This document shows positions 35,291 through 43,735 of a stretch of DNA of 64,000 nucleotides, piece after piece (position 1 is the first letter of the stretch; each line of letters begins with the position of its first letter). The notes beneath the pieces were generated by a model, which was given only the letters and a program-made list of their open reading frames with translations, made no database searches and was not told where the DNA came from. A program made the translations under genes and the position numbers. The DNA comes from Clostridium paridis (GTDB lineage: Bacteria > Bacillota > Clostridia > Clostridiales > Clostridiaceae), in contig NZ_JAESWA010000017.1 of NCBI RefSeq assembly GCF_016765615.1, positions 372,001-436,000 of the forward strand, read 5' to 3'.

Positions 35291-36307
35291 TTAACTCACT
35301 ACTCTTTTTAAATATTTTATTTTTCTAAATATAATTGATATTAAACAACTACCCATAAACGCTAAAAAAATAACTATAGGAATATCAATAATGGTATTAC
35401 CTGTTATATTACTTAAATCTACTCCAAAGACGTTCATTTTTATAATAGTTAAGAAAAATGGATGAATTAAATATATACCAAAAGTATTATTTGATATCAT
35501 CTCAAATATATCATCTTTTTTATTAAAGAAATTCTTTGATAAAATAAAAACTGCCATTGACATTAAAATACAAGTTATTGAGCCACTACTTAGGAAAAAC
35601 TGATCTAGACCTCCGCTCTTATAAAGCTCAGTAGTTCCAAATATGGTTACAAAAATGCTTAAAAATCCTATTAGGTATATTATATTTTCTAGAACTTTAT
35701 TTAAGCAATAATTATTTAAATAGTATCCTAGCACAAAGTATCCAACTTCCCATCCAAATATAGTTACCTTTAGATTCACATCCACACCTAAAAATTTTGT
35801 GATTAATGGTAAAATACCACTTATAACAAAACATATCACAATAAAGTATTCTATATCATTCTTTGAAGCAGAATTAATAAATATTTTAATAATAGGTAAA
35901 GAAAGATATAATCCAAACAGCATATATAAATACCACATATGATAAGATGTAGTACCCAATAATAGCTCACTCACCATATCATAAATTGAAAATGTATGAA
36001 TGTATCCCATTGAATATAAATTAAATAAGTAATAGAAAATCCCCCAGAATACCATTGGTATAATAATTCTTATTAACCTTTTCTTTAAATTAAGTTTTCT
36101 TTCTTTCTCTAATAATAAGGCACCACTTATCATTATAAAAATTGGCACAGCCCATCTACCTATAGAATTATATACTATAGCGCCCCACCAATTAGTTGTA
36201 AATGACAAATTTTTATCTACTACTAGCGAGCCTGTTGCATGAATTGCTATTACTGCAACACAAGCAAATACCTTTAATGCTTCGAAGTAATTATTTTTTC
36301 CCCTCAT
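35291..36307 (-). CDS. Acyltransferase-3 family membrane protein
   Basis: A 338-aa AT3-family transferase with about ten membrane segments and the catalytic-type His in ACVAVIAIHATGSL at about residue 24, plus the RWAVPIFIMISGALLL segment. Such proteins O-acetylate cell-envelope glycans or lipids using an acyl donor from the cytoplasm. It has no extra C-terminal domain, unlike the two fusions at 8.9-13.2 kb. GGGG lies 8 bases before the ATG at 36307; the open frame three codons upstream starts at GTG inside the ribosome site. The target is unknown. Confidence 0.8.
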   Translation of the reverse strand: MRGKNNYFEALKVFACVAVIAIHATGSLVVDKNLSFTTNWWGAIVYNSIGRWAVPIFIMISGALLLEKERKLNLKKRLIRIIIPMVFWGIFYYLFNLYSMGYIHTFSIYDMVSELLLGTTSYHMWYLYMLFGLYLSLPIIKIFINSASKNDIEYFIVICFVISGILPLITKFLGVDVNLKVTIFGWEVGYFVLGYYLNNYCLNKVLENIIYLIGFLSIFVTIFGTTELYKSGGLDQFFLSSGSITCILMSMAVFILSKNFFNKKDDIFEMISNNTFGIYLIHPFFLTIIKMNVFGVDLSNITGNTIIDIPIVIFLAFMGSCLISIIFRKIKYLKRVVS

Positions 36308-36394
36308 ATATATCACCCCATCTAATTTTACTCCTTTAAATACCTAATGTAAAATTATGTAATAATAATTATATATATTCATCAAAATGAAAAA

Positions 36395-36416
36395 GAGCCC
36401 TGTTTTTTTAGGGCTC
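36395..36416 (-). terminator. Terminator after the YhgE/Pip gene
   Basis: GAGCCCT pairs with AGGGCTC around an 8-base loop; on the minus strand TTTTT follows. It is 42 bases beyond the YhgE gene. Confidence 0.75.
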
Positions 36417-36457
36417 CTTATTATAAATTTATTTATATAATCTTTTGATTAAATTAT

Positions 36458-38740
36458 TTATGCTGCTTCAGCATCTTTTTCAAAGCTACTAACAAATTTA
36501 TTCTTTTTAAAAATCACATTTATTAATGACTTAATTAGAAATCCACCGATTAAAAAAGCAAACATAAATGTTAACATTATTCTAATATCTTGATGAAGCA
36601 CTGAAGAATTTATACCAGATATGATCATTCTTAGTGTATTTATTGAATAAGTCATTGGGAAAACATGTCCTACAACTTTATAGAATGTCGGTGCAGTTTC
36701 TATAGGGAATGTTCCACCTGAAGATGAGAGTTGAAGTAAAAATACAACAAACATAATTGGTGTACCTATAATTCCTATTGCATAAGATACTCCATACATT
36801 ACACTAAAGAATACTACTGATATAAACATATTGCTTAAATAAAAATTAGGTATACTTGTTACATCAATTTTTAATCCTTTTACTAATGCAAAACTTAAAA
36901 TTAAAGCTTGAACTATTGTCATTAATGAACCTGCTGCAAACTTTCCAATAAAGCTCTTTAAAAACTTATTTTCTACAATATCTAGACGTTTTATGATAGA
37001 CATTATTAGGTTTACAAACATAGCTCCAAGCCATAATGATAATGAAACAAAATATGGCGCCAAACCTTCTCCATAGTACTTAACTCCGTTTATAGAATTA
37101 TCCTTTAAGGCAACTGGTTCAGAAACGAATTTAGACATGTCATCAGCAGTAAATTTAAGATTACTATTCATTTCATTATATCCATCATTTAATCCATTAC
37201 TAAGTTTTTCAGCTCCATCATTAGCATCCTTTAATCCATTTGCTAAATCTACAGAACCACTATTTAACTTATTTAAACCTTCGGCTAAACCTATACTTCC
37301 AGCATTTGCAGTTTTTAAACCCTCTTTTAATGAATTAGTTCCATTATTAAGCTGACCCAATCCATTTGAAAGCTCACCAGTTTTTTCTGTAGCTGTCTTT
37401 AATCCTCCAAGTATTGCTTCATTTCCGCTCTGTATTCCTTGAGCTCCTACTAAAAGCCTATCTATACCTGCAACGGCTGATTTTTGTGACTCTCCTAATC
37501 CAGTAACTACTTGATCAACTCCATCTGAAACTCCCTTGGTACCTAGTTGTAATAACTCCATGTTTTTATCTAAATCATCAGCTACGTTTGCTGAGGCTTT
37601 TAACTGATCACCAATATTTGAGCCAATATTAGAAGCATTTACATTATCTATAATTCCTATAGCATTAATTAATGAATCTTTATCTGACTGACTCATATTT
37701 GAATTGTTAATGCTATCTACTTCTGCCTTTAATAGTACATCAGCTTGATTAATACCACTTGAAGCTAATTTAACTCCATCACCTGCAGATGTAAGTTTAG
37801 TTTTCAACGTAGTATTTAGCTCATCTGTACCTTGCTTAATCAAAGATGCATTTTTACTAACCGCAGATGCACCTTTTTGTAGTTCGTTTATCTTATTATT
37901 AGGTTGTGATAATCCAAGCTTTAGAGTATTCAACCCATTGATTAATTCTCCTGAACCTATATATAATTTTTCTTCACCGTATGAAAGTGTATTTAATCCA
38001 TCTTTAAGATTTTTAGATCCATTTGCAGCTGAACCTAATCCACTTGAAATAGAATCACTACCATTTAACAATTGTCCAATTCCATTATTGAGACTTTTCG
38101 AGCCATCATATGCTTGTCCAACACCTTTTGATAATTCATTTCCACCATCGAGTAACTTTTGTGTTCCGTCTTGTAGCGTGCCAGCTCCCTCTCCAGCATC
38201 CCTTATTGAAACTTTAACATCATAAAGGTTGTCCACTAATGCTTTTGAGATTTCCTTTTGTATATTTGAACTCACTTCTGATTTAAGACTTTCAGCTACC
38301 CTTTGAGAAATTTGAGAAAATATGAAATTTCTTCCTGTATTACCTTCATATATAACTTCTGGTATATTAAATTGTCCATCCTGAGCATCAGCTATCTTCT
38401 TAGAGAAGTCTTCTGGAATTACTATCATTGCATAATAGTCCTTGCCTTCTACCCCTTTTTTTGCTTCATCATAGCTTACAAACTTCCAAGACACTTTATC
38501 ATTATCCTTAAGATTTTCTTCTAATTCCTTACCTACTTCATAAGTTTTGTTATCTTTAGTAACTGATTTATCTTGATTTACAAAAGCAACTGGTACATTT
38601 TTAAGACTACCATATGGATCCCAAAAAGCACCTAGATATATTGAAGAATATAGCATAGGTATAATCATAACTGCAGCAATTGTTATCGCCAAAATAATTT
38701 TCATTGACTTCTTGCTGTCACTTGAATTTTTTAAACTCAT
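36458..38740 (-). CDS. YhgE/Pip-family membrane protein with long repeat-bearing ectodomain
   Basis: A 760-aa protein. One membrane segment near residues 14-36 (IILAITIAAVMIIPMLYSSI) is followed by FWDPYGSLKNVPVAFVNQD, the hallmark of the YhgE/Pip (phage infection protein) family. A long extracytoplasmic region (about 60-565) carries many G-x-x-x-L/N-G units (GTQKLLDGGNELSKGVG), which should form a long helical rod. Six hydrophobic segments close the protein (ABC-2-like). Relatives act in type VII secretion (EsaA-like) and phage adsorption; the role here is unknown. AAGGAGG precedes the ATG. An ArsR-type regulator gene lies directly upstream, probably its controller. Confidence 0.88.
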   Translation of the reverse strand: MSLKNSSDSKKSMKIILAITIAAVMIIPMLYSSIYLGAFWDPYGSLKNVPVAFVNQDKSVTKDNKTYEVGKELEENLKDNDKVSWKFVSYDEAKKGVEGKDYYAMIVIPEDFSKKIADAQDGQFNIPEVIYEGNTGRNFIFSQISQRVAESLKSEVSSNIQKEISKALVDNLYDVKVSIRDAGEGAGTLQDGTQKLLDGGNELSKGVGQAYDGSKSLNNGIGQLLNGSDSISSGLGSAANGSKNLKDGLNTLSYGEEKLYIGSGELINGLNTLKLGLSQPNNKINELQKGASAVSKNASLIKQGTDELNTTLKTKLTSAGDGVKLASSGINQADVLLKAEVDSINNSNMSQSDKDSLINAIGIIDNVNASNIGSNIGDQLKASANVADDLDKNMELLQLGTKGVSDGVDQVVTGLGESQKSAVAGIDRLLVGAQGIQSGNEAILGGLKTATEKTGELSNGLGQLNNGTNSLKEGLKTANAGSIGLAEGLNKLNSGSVDLANGLKDANDGAEKLSNGLNDGYNEMNSNLKFTADDMSKFVSEPVALKDNSINGVKYYGEGLAPYFVSLSLWLGAMFVNLIMSIIKRLDIVENKFLKSFIGKFAAGSLMTIVQALILSFALVKGLKIDVTSIPNFYLSNMFISVVFFSVMYGVSYAIGIIGTPIMFVVFLLQLSSSGGTFPIETAPTFYKVVGHVFPMTYSINTLRMIISGINSSVLHQDIRIMLTFMFAFLIGGFLIKSLINVIFKKNKFVSSFEKDAEAA

Positions 38741-38871
38741 TTAAGTTCCTCCTTTATTTATCTTACGTAATTAACTAAGAATATTATTAAATTTACTATT
38801 AGATTTTTGTTTGCTACTACAGAACTTTATACCTTCAAAATTACTTAAACTTAAGTTATTTCCCAGAATCT

Positions 38872-39186
38872 CTAGTTGCCTTCAATTGAGTTAATAAGTA
38901 GTTTTATTTTTTCTATTGGTTCCTTTAATGTAAGAAAATAAATATTTTCAGCCCCTACTTTTCTACTGCCTACAAATCCTGCCTGTTTTAAAACTTTTAA
39001 ATGATGAGAAATGGCTGGCCTTGATAGTGGCATTCTTTCAGTTATCATATTAACATTAAGTCCTTCAAGTTCTTGTCCTAACAGAATTATAATATTTTGT
39101 CTTATCTCATCTGCTAAAACGCTAAAGAAAGGAATACATTCCTTAAATTGCTTTAAAATATCTTCTATGTCTCTCTCTCTTTCCAT
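38872..39186 (-). CDS. ArsR-family winged-helix transcriptional regulator
   Basis: A 104-aa ArsR/SmtB-fold regulator. The recognition helix reads LSRPAISHHLKVLKQAGFV at about 53-71, with the wing in GSRKVGAENIYFL. The metal-type Cys pair (ELCVCDL) of ArsR is missing, and the only Cys is near residue 17 (QFKECIPFF), so a metal sensor is not indicated. The GAGGTG site and its ATG are good. It lies 131 bases upstream of the yhgE-type gene on the same strand and may regulate it; regulation of a membrane-stress response is an inference. Confidence 0.85.
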   Translation of the reverse strand: MERERDIEDILKQFKECIPFFSVLADEIRQNIIILLGQELEGLNVNMITERMPLSRPAISHHLKVLKQAGFVGSRKVGAENIYFLTLKEPIEKIKLLINSIEGN

Positions 39187-39438
39187 ATTTCACCTCAAGA
39201 ATGTTTATTGGTTTAATCTATTAAACATATTATTATTTTTATTTTGCCCTGTCAACGGATAAAAATAGCAAAATGTAACTATCCTCTATTATTTACATTT
39301 TTGAAAAATTTATATTATTTTTATTAATCCTTTATTTATGAACCTGTAAACTTTTTCTCTGAAAATGGATTGTTGATTATTTTTGTATTTGTTAAAGTTG
39401 TATGAACAAGCTTTTTAAAAGCAATTCTTCACTCTAAT

Positions 39439-39473
39439 AATGCCATGTGATTTAAGTTTTATCACATGGCATT
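39439..39473. terminator. Strong plus-strand terminator-like hairpin beside a small secreted protein gene
   Basis: AATGCCATGTGAT pairs perfectly with ATCACATGGCATT; seven T follow on the plus strand, while the minus-strand side is only GCATTATTAG. It could end the minus-strand gene at 39484, but the better T run faces plus. The surrounding 297-base gap (39187-39483) holds no gene that I can identify. Confidence 0.7.
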
Positions 39474-39483
39474 TTTTTAAATA

Positions 39484-39990
39484 TTATTTTCCTATAAAAG
39501 TTCCCATTCCATTATCTCCAGTATATGCTGGTGCTCCAGGGACAGTTACATAACAGACTACAACTTTATATTCTTCCCCTTTAGGTATACTTTGACTAAA
39601 TGTTATTACAAATGTTTTTTGTGAACCAGCTACAGGGCTTATTTTAGCCAAATTATCTTTTAGAGAATTGTTTTGATTAACCTTATCATTCTTACCAAGT
39701 GTTGCTATACCTTTTGGAGTAACATTTTTAACATCTTGTACCCAGTAGTTTGTTATTTTATTTCCAAGCTTTGTATCTACGTCTTTATCATAGGTTACTT
39801 GCACTTGATTTGGTGCTGTCTGTTCAACTTTTACAACCATTGGAACAGGAAATTTTTTGTCCATTTCTTTTGCAATTGAAATATGATTATAATGATCCAT
39901 AATCGGTCTTGCACTTACCTTATTTCCATAAAATAGTTGACCTGTTATTACTGTACATAGTATTAAAGCACAGTTTAAATACCTCTTCAT
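39484..39990 (-). CDS. Secreted protein of unknown function
   Basis: A 168-aa protein with a signal peptide (MKRYLNCALILCTVITGQLF, then a probable cleavage site near SARPIM at residues 26-31). The mature part is rich in beta-forming sequence (MVVKVEQTAPNQVQVTYDKD, then KTFVITFSQSIPKGEEYKVV), resembling an SLH/Ig-like or bacterial adhesin-type fold, but I do not recognise a named family. It should be exported, and it has no lipobox or anchor. AGGAGG precedes the ATG. It stands alone. Confidence 0.65.
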   Translation of the reverse strand: MKRYLNCALILCTVITGQLFYGNKVSARPIMDHYNHISIAKEMDKKFPVPMVVKVEQTAPNQVQVTYDKDVDTKLGNKITNYWVQDVKNVTPKGIATLGKNDKVNQNNSLKDNLAKISPVAGSQKTFVITFSQSIPKGEEYKVVVCYVTVPGAPAYTGDNGMGTFIGK

Positions 39991-40090
39991 AAATACCTCC
40001 TAAAATAAATTAATAAATTTACGTACAAAAATATCTTCTCCATAATATTTAAAAATATAAATTTTATTCTTTACATATTATCCATAAAAA

Positions 40091-40106
40091 GAGAGCTTTC
40101 GCTCTC
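40091..40106 (-). terminator. Terminator of the 36-aa protein gene
   Basis: GAGAGC pairs with GCTCTC around TTTC; TTTTT follows on the minus strand, 7 bases past the stop. Confidence 0.7.
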
Positions 40107-40112
40107 AATCCA

Positions 40113-40223
40113 TTACTTGCTTTTGCCCTTTATTCCATTTCCTTGACGTTCACTACTATCAGTTCTTTTAGTTCCAACATTAACTTTTTGCTTATTTTGT
40201 TCTTTATTATTACCTTTATTCAT
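40113..40223 (-). CDS. Small basic Lys/Asn/Gln-rich protein, 36 aa
   Basis: A small ORF with a clear GAGGTG 8 bases before the ATG and a terminator right after the stop. The product is MNKGNNKEQNKQKVNVGTKR with a further 16 residues (TDSSERQGNGIKGKSK), fully hydrophilic and basic. It contains no hydrophobic core, so it is probably disordered. Similar composition is seen in the 48-aa ORF at 48.1 kb. Small basic proteins of this type are common among spore-associated genes, but this one is not recognisable as a named SASP. Confidence 0.6.
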   Translation of the reverse strand: MNKGNNKEQNKQKVNVGTKRTDSSERQGNGIKGKSK

Positions 40224-40359
40224 AAATAATCACCTCACTAAATATTATATTTTCCTTTTAAAGTGTTAATATTCGTTTTTCTACACCAAAGTAACATATA
40301 AAACTAAAAGTATAATATGAAAAACGGTGTTCATAATAAGATTGAAAGGTGGCTTTATA

Positions 40360-40677
40360 ATGAAGAAATTAATCATTTTATTTTTTACTTGCTTATGCAT
40401 TTCATTTAATATTTCAACCTTGGCTCCTAATGCTGCTCCAAACTCCTTAAAGGAAGGAATATATAAATTATCTGATTTACCGCCCTCAAAGAATAGAGTT
40501 TACACTTGTCAAAATATTTCTAAAAAAGAAAGCGTCTTAGTTGTACTATTTGATGATCATCAAATAGCTATACAAGGAATTAGACTTGATCCATCATCAA
40601 CTAAATACAATTTACTTCCGATGAAAGATGATTACCGACTTGTGATCTTGGGAAAAGGAGAAGTATATATATCATAA
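40360..40677 (+). CDS. Small secreted protein of unknown function
   Basis: A 105-aa protein with an N-terminal signal (MKKLIILFFTCLCISFNIST, probably cleaved near APNAAP). The mature part of about 80 residues contains GIYKLSDLPPSKNRVYTCQN and VLVVLFDDHQIAIQGIRLD, suggesting a compact beta domain. The ATG at 40360 has AAAGGTGG upstream; an open frame 11 codons longer lacks a site. I do not recognise the family. It stands alone, convergent with the repeat protein downstream. Confidence 0.6.
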   Translation: MKKLIILFFTCLCISFNISTLAPNAAPNSLKEGIYKLSDLPPSKNRVYTCQNISKKESVLVVLFDDHQIAIQGIRLDPSSTKYNLLPMKDDYRLVILGKGEVYIS

Positions 40678-40734
40678 ATGATTTTGTAAATTTAAGTAGA
40701 AATAATTTATTTCCACCTCTTAAGTACTAAAAAA

Positions 40735-40767
40735 ATGCCACAATCTTCTTTATGAAAGTTGTGGCAT
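40735..40767 (-). terminator. Terminator of the three-repeat small protein gene
   Basis: ATGCCACAA pairs with TTGTGGCAT, and TTTTTT follows on the minus strand, 12 bases past the stop. Confidence 0.8.
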
Positions 40768-40779
40768 ATAGCTTGCTAT

Positions 40780-41049
40780 TTATTTTCGTTTCGATTGATC
40801 ATTTAAATTTTTTATCTCTTGTATATCACTAGAACTTGTCATTCCAAAACCAGATGGGTTATTTGGAATTCCTGATTTAATTGAGCTATATGTATTATCC
40901 GTCTGCCTTGATTGAGCATTAAGATTTTTTATCTCTTGTATATCACTTTCATTAGATGAAGTTGAACTAAAAGTTGATGCCGTACTTCCCCCTTGTTTTG
41001 CTTGAGCATTTAACTTCTTAGTTTCTTCAATTGTTTTTTGACTACTCAT
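40780..41049 (-). CDS. Three-repeat small protein, possible gamma-type SASP analogue
   Basis: An 89-aa, lysine- and serine-rich, hydrophilic protein with three imperfect repeats: IEETKKLNAQAKQ (7-19), IQEIKNLNAQSRQ (37-49) and IQEIKNLNDQSKR (76-88). The linkers are rich in Ser, Thr, Gly and Asn. This resembles the layout of Bacillus gamma-type SASP (repeats of NAQQVKKQNQQS in Gln/Asn/Ser linkers), though the repeat itself differs. Gamma SASPs are forespore amino-acid stores that do not bind DNA. AAAGGAG precedes the ATG and a strong terminator follows. The family is not certain. Confidence 0.6.
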   Translation of the reverse strand: MSSQKTIEETKKLNAQAKQGGSTASTFSSTSSNESDIQEIKNLNAQSRQTDNTYSSIKSGIPNNPSGFGMTSSSDIQEIKNLNDQSKRK

Positions 41050-41258
41050 AATAAAATTCTCCTTTTCATACTATATATTTTGTTGTCATTGATATTGAAT
41101 TTGACTCACAAGATATATTATTTCTTGTTGCATGTTACATATAACAAGAATGTTGTTACTATTATACCTATGTTTCATATGTAAAGAAGATTAAGGAAAT
41201 GCTTAGCTCTTTAGTATAGCAAGCTATGAATTTCTATTTTCAGAAATTTCCCTTTTTC

Positions 41259-41287
41259 AAACAGTTGGATATCTACTCCAACTGTTT
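41259..41287 (-). terminator. Terminator overlapping the end of VanZ-like gene 1
   Basis: AAACAGTTGGA pairs with TCCAACTGTTT; the stop codon of the minus-strand gene is inside the hairpin. Confidence 0.75.
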
Positions 41288-41863
41288 TTCTATATAGTAA
41301 TTCTCCACTCTCTTATTTAAAATCTTAAATATAGAAAATCCAATCAATGCACCTAATGTATTTAAAATCACATCATCAATATCCACCGATCTAAAGTTTC
41401 CTAAATAATATGATATGTATTGAAGGAATTCAATTAATAACGATACTGAAAAGCAAAGAAGTATAACACTTCTATAACTTCTAAATTTATTAGTGATTAT
41501 TGGAGCCAGAACCGATAAAGGAGCTAGTAGTATTAAATTACCTAAAATATTTATTATCCAAAACTCAATCATATAATGTCTTAAGTCCATTCTTGCATTA
41601 ATCATATCTTTCACTGTATTAAATACTGGAACTATATTAGGTTCAGGCCTGTCCAACATAGTTCTACCAGAAGTGTTGATAAATAGTGGAAGTAATGTAA
41701 CCGAAATTAATACTATTAAATAAATAAAAAGTAGTACTATGCTTACTTCTTTATAATCTATAAATTTCTTATTTTGCGATTTTACTTTGAAATATCTAAA
41801 AACTTCAATGATAATCACTAATGGAATACCTATTATAAATGCTACTATTCTGTTAATAAACAT
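41273..41863 (-). CDS. VanZ-like membrane protein, copy 1
   Basis: A 196-aa VanZ-family membrane protein with about five hydrophobic helices and the conserved hairpin IEFLQYISYYLGNFRSVDIDDVILNTLGALIGF, seen in parts near residues 140-175; the (R)S/D-IDDV-x-NTLG block is the family signature. VanZ-like proteins are widespread and most are not antibiotic-resistance determinants; some modify envelope or teicoplanin susceptibility. Its ribosome site is weak (AAAGAAA). A second VanZ-like gene lies upstream on the same strand. Confidence 0.82.
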   Translation of the reverse strand: MFINRIVAFIIGIPLVIIIEVFRYFKVKSQNKKFIDYKEVSIVLLFIYLIVLISVTLLPLFINTSGRTMLDRPEPNIVPVFNTVKDMINARMDLRHYMIEFWIINILGNLILLAPLSVLAPIITNKFRSYRSVILLCFSVSLLIEFLQYISYYLGNFRSVDIDDVILNTLGALIGFSIFKILNKRVENYYIEKQLE

Positions 41864-42001
41864 ATTTTTTCTTTAGAGAAAGTACCAAACTTCCTCTAAA
41901 ATTCACCTCTTTTCTTCATACCTATTTTTTAGAACTTCACTGCTTCATAATTTGGTTATACTCCTTAGTAACGCAGGTGGCTGTAAAAGAATATAATTAA
42001 C

Positions 42002-42526
42002 TTACTTAAATTTATAAGTGACAATTCTAGATATCACTATTCCTAATGATATAATGGATATTGTTCCAATCAAGGCTAATATATTGAGAATTTTGTTTGT
42101 TTTCTCTTTCAATATTTTAGAAAACACCATATAACATCCTATGCCTACAGCACCGCCAAGTGTATTGCTGATTAAATCTGTTATATCAGTTCCACCAATT
42201 GCAAATATGAATTGTAATAGTTCAAATAATAGACTAACTCCTGCTATTGTTATGATTTTTTTACAAAAGGACCAATTATGCTTTATCATACTCAAGTATA
42301 ATCCAAAGGGCATAAATACTATGATATTTAGAATTATCTCGGTATAATCCAGTTGATTATTTCTAATAACAGAACCAGCAAAAGGTATCAAATTCACTCC
42401 TCTAAAATGTGGTAAAGTATTAAAAGATAATTGCAATTTAAATAAAATAATCCAAATTAAAACTAAAAAATATACTACGAATAATCCAAATGTTAGTTTT
42501 GCTTGATTGTTTTTGTTTATTTCCAT
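42002..42526 (-). CDS. VanZ-like membrane protein, copy 2
   Basis: A 175-aa VanZ-family protein with four to five membrane segments. The signature is LLQFIFAIGGTDITDLISNTLGGAVGIG (in two parts near residues 100-128), again the IxDxIxNTxGG pattern. AGGAG 5 bases before the ATG at 42526 is better than the site of a start 11 codons upstream. It differs clearly from copy 1 outside the signature block. No vanH/A/X genes lie nearby, so a role in glycopeptide resistance is not supported. Confidence 0.82.
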   Translation of the reverse strand: MEINKNNQAKLTFGLFVVYFLVLIWIILFKLQLSFNTLPHFRGVNLIPFAGSVIRNNQLDYTEIILNIIVFMPFGLYLSMIKHNWSFCKKIITIAGVSLLFELLQFIFAIGGTDITDLISNTLGGAVGIGCYMVFSKILKEKTNKILNILALIGTISIISLGIVISRIVTYKFK

Positions 42527-42779
42527 GTCTACTCCTAATAAAAAAGTTTTTATATTCATTTATCTAATTGCTTTCTTAGTTTATATAGTTCTATTACTAC
42601 AGCTGTATTGGTTTTGATTATAAATTATGTTTTAGGCCTGTACAATACTTGCAGCTCATTCTTAATGTTTCGTAAGGTTTTCTTCATTTATATTTAATTA
42701 ACATAACTTTATTTGAATTTTTTTAAGTTTATTGGCAATACTGTAATGTGTAATAATTTTCTAATTGGAGGTATATCTT

Positions 42780-43028
42780 ATGGAAACTACAATAATGGCT
42801 ATAACTATTGACCCTAGAACTGCGCATGCTCCACAAGTTCAAACTGTATTAACTAAACATGGTTGCATTATTACAACAAGGCTTGGGTTACATGAGACTA
42901 GTGAAAAATCATGTTCTGAAAGAGGATTGATTCTTTTACATATCAATTCAGAATCAAATGAAGTTGAACAACTTGAAAATGAGCTAACAGAAATTGAAGG
43001 TGTTAATGTTAAATCTATGACTTTATAA
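42780..43028 (+). CDS. ACT-like / TM1266-type small protein
   Basis: An 82-aa protein with the alternating beta-alpha-beta pattern of a ferredoxin-like ACT fold: METTIMAITIDPRTAHAPQV, then KHGCIITTRLGLHETSEKSC, then LILLHINSESNEVEQLENEL and a closing VNVKSMTL. This resembles the iron-only-hydrogenase-system regulator family (TM1266) and NikR C-terminal domains, which bind a ligand between subunits. The match is by pattern; the ligand is unknown. GGAGG 9 bases before the ATG supports this start. It is monocistronic. Confidence 0.6.
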   Translation: METTIMAITIDPRTAHAPQVQTVLTKHGCIITTRLGLHETSEKSCSERGLILLHINSESNEVEQLENELTEIEGVNVKSMTL

Positions 43029-43058
43029 AATAGCTAAATGACTTCTATTCAACATAAA

Positions 43059-43091
43059 TTAAAGGAGCTTAGTAAAATCTAGCTCCTTTAA
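43059..43091. terminator. Terminator between the ACT-like and 188-aa protein genes
   Basis: TTAAAGGAGCT pairs perfectly with AGCTCCTTTAA between convergent genes; it includes the minus-strand stop codon. Confidence 0.85.
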
Positions 43092-43654
43092 CATTTAATT
43101 ATTTTATAATCAATCTTCTTATTCATTATATTATATAAAGTGTCTACAAAAACCTTACTTCCTTCTAATGTATTATAATACACGGCTATTTGTTTTGGAT
43201 CAAAGCCTTCGATTACTTCGTCTTTTATTTCAACCTTTGGTAATATATAACGAACTCTAGTTATATTACCATACTTATCTATTCCAATTATTAATTTATC
43301 TCCAGCTTTTAGTGTAAACATTGAATTGGGATAAAGTATATTTTGTACTATTCCTAGACCATCTTCAACCTTAAATGGAAGTGCATATACACTCCAAACA
43401 TTAGCTATTTTGATATGCTCACATACCAAGATAATATTACCTACCCAAGTAATTACTGCCCCCGCAGCAGTTATATATTTATGAATATTTTTTAAGTTTC
43501 CAGTTCCTATTGGTGCTCCTTGATCTCCAATAATGCTTGTTACTTGAATAGTCCCTGCTCCATCACAAGGCAAGGTGTAATCTGGTCTATTTCCATCATC
43601 AACTGAACAAGTGTATCTCTTTAGGCAAACACATCTTTTTAAGCAATGTCTCAT
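43088..43654 (-). CDS. Hypothetical protein with a Cys-rich N-terminus
   Basis: A 188-aa protein starting MRHCLKRCVCLKRYTC, with four Cys in 16 residues and a fifth at about 30 (LPCDG). The rest is mainly beta-type (AAGAVITWVGNIILVCEHIK, then KAGDKLIIGIDKYGNITRVR). No signal peptide, membrane segment or catalytic motif is visible. Cys-rich starts of this kind are frequent in spore coat proteins, but that is a guess. AAGGAGATG precedes the start. The gene lies downstream of the histidine kinase gene with an 81-base gap. Confidence 0.55.
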   Translation of the reverse strand: MRHCLKRCVCLKRYTCSVDDGNRPDYTLPCDGAGTIQVTSIIGDQGAPIGTGNLKNIHKYITAAGAVITWVGNIILVCEHIKIANVWSVYALPFKVEDGLGIVQNILYPNSMFTLKAGDKLIIGIDKYGNITRVRYILPKVEIKDEVIEGFDPKQIAVYYNTLEGSKVFVDTLYNIMNKKIDYKIIKC

Positions 43655-43735
43655 ATTATTTTCATCTCCTTAATTTAATAATATGAAACCTAAAATATAT
43701 TTGTTCGATACATTAATTTAACTATTAAGTTCTAT

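Noticed and set aside
40807-40947. A 24-base exact direct repeat that could suggest a CRISPR or mobile element
   Set aside because: It occurs only twice, in frame inside one coding gene, and encodes the repeated IQEIKN block; no regular spacers and no cas genes are present.
41273-42526. VanZ homologues as a vancomycin/teicoplanin resistance locus
   Set aside because: No vanH, vanA/B, vanX or vanRS genes lie nearby; VanZ-like proteins are widespread in Firmicutes without a resistance role.
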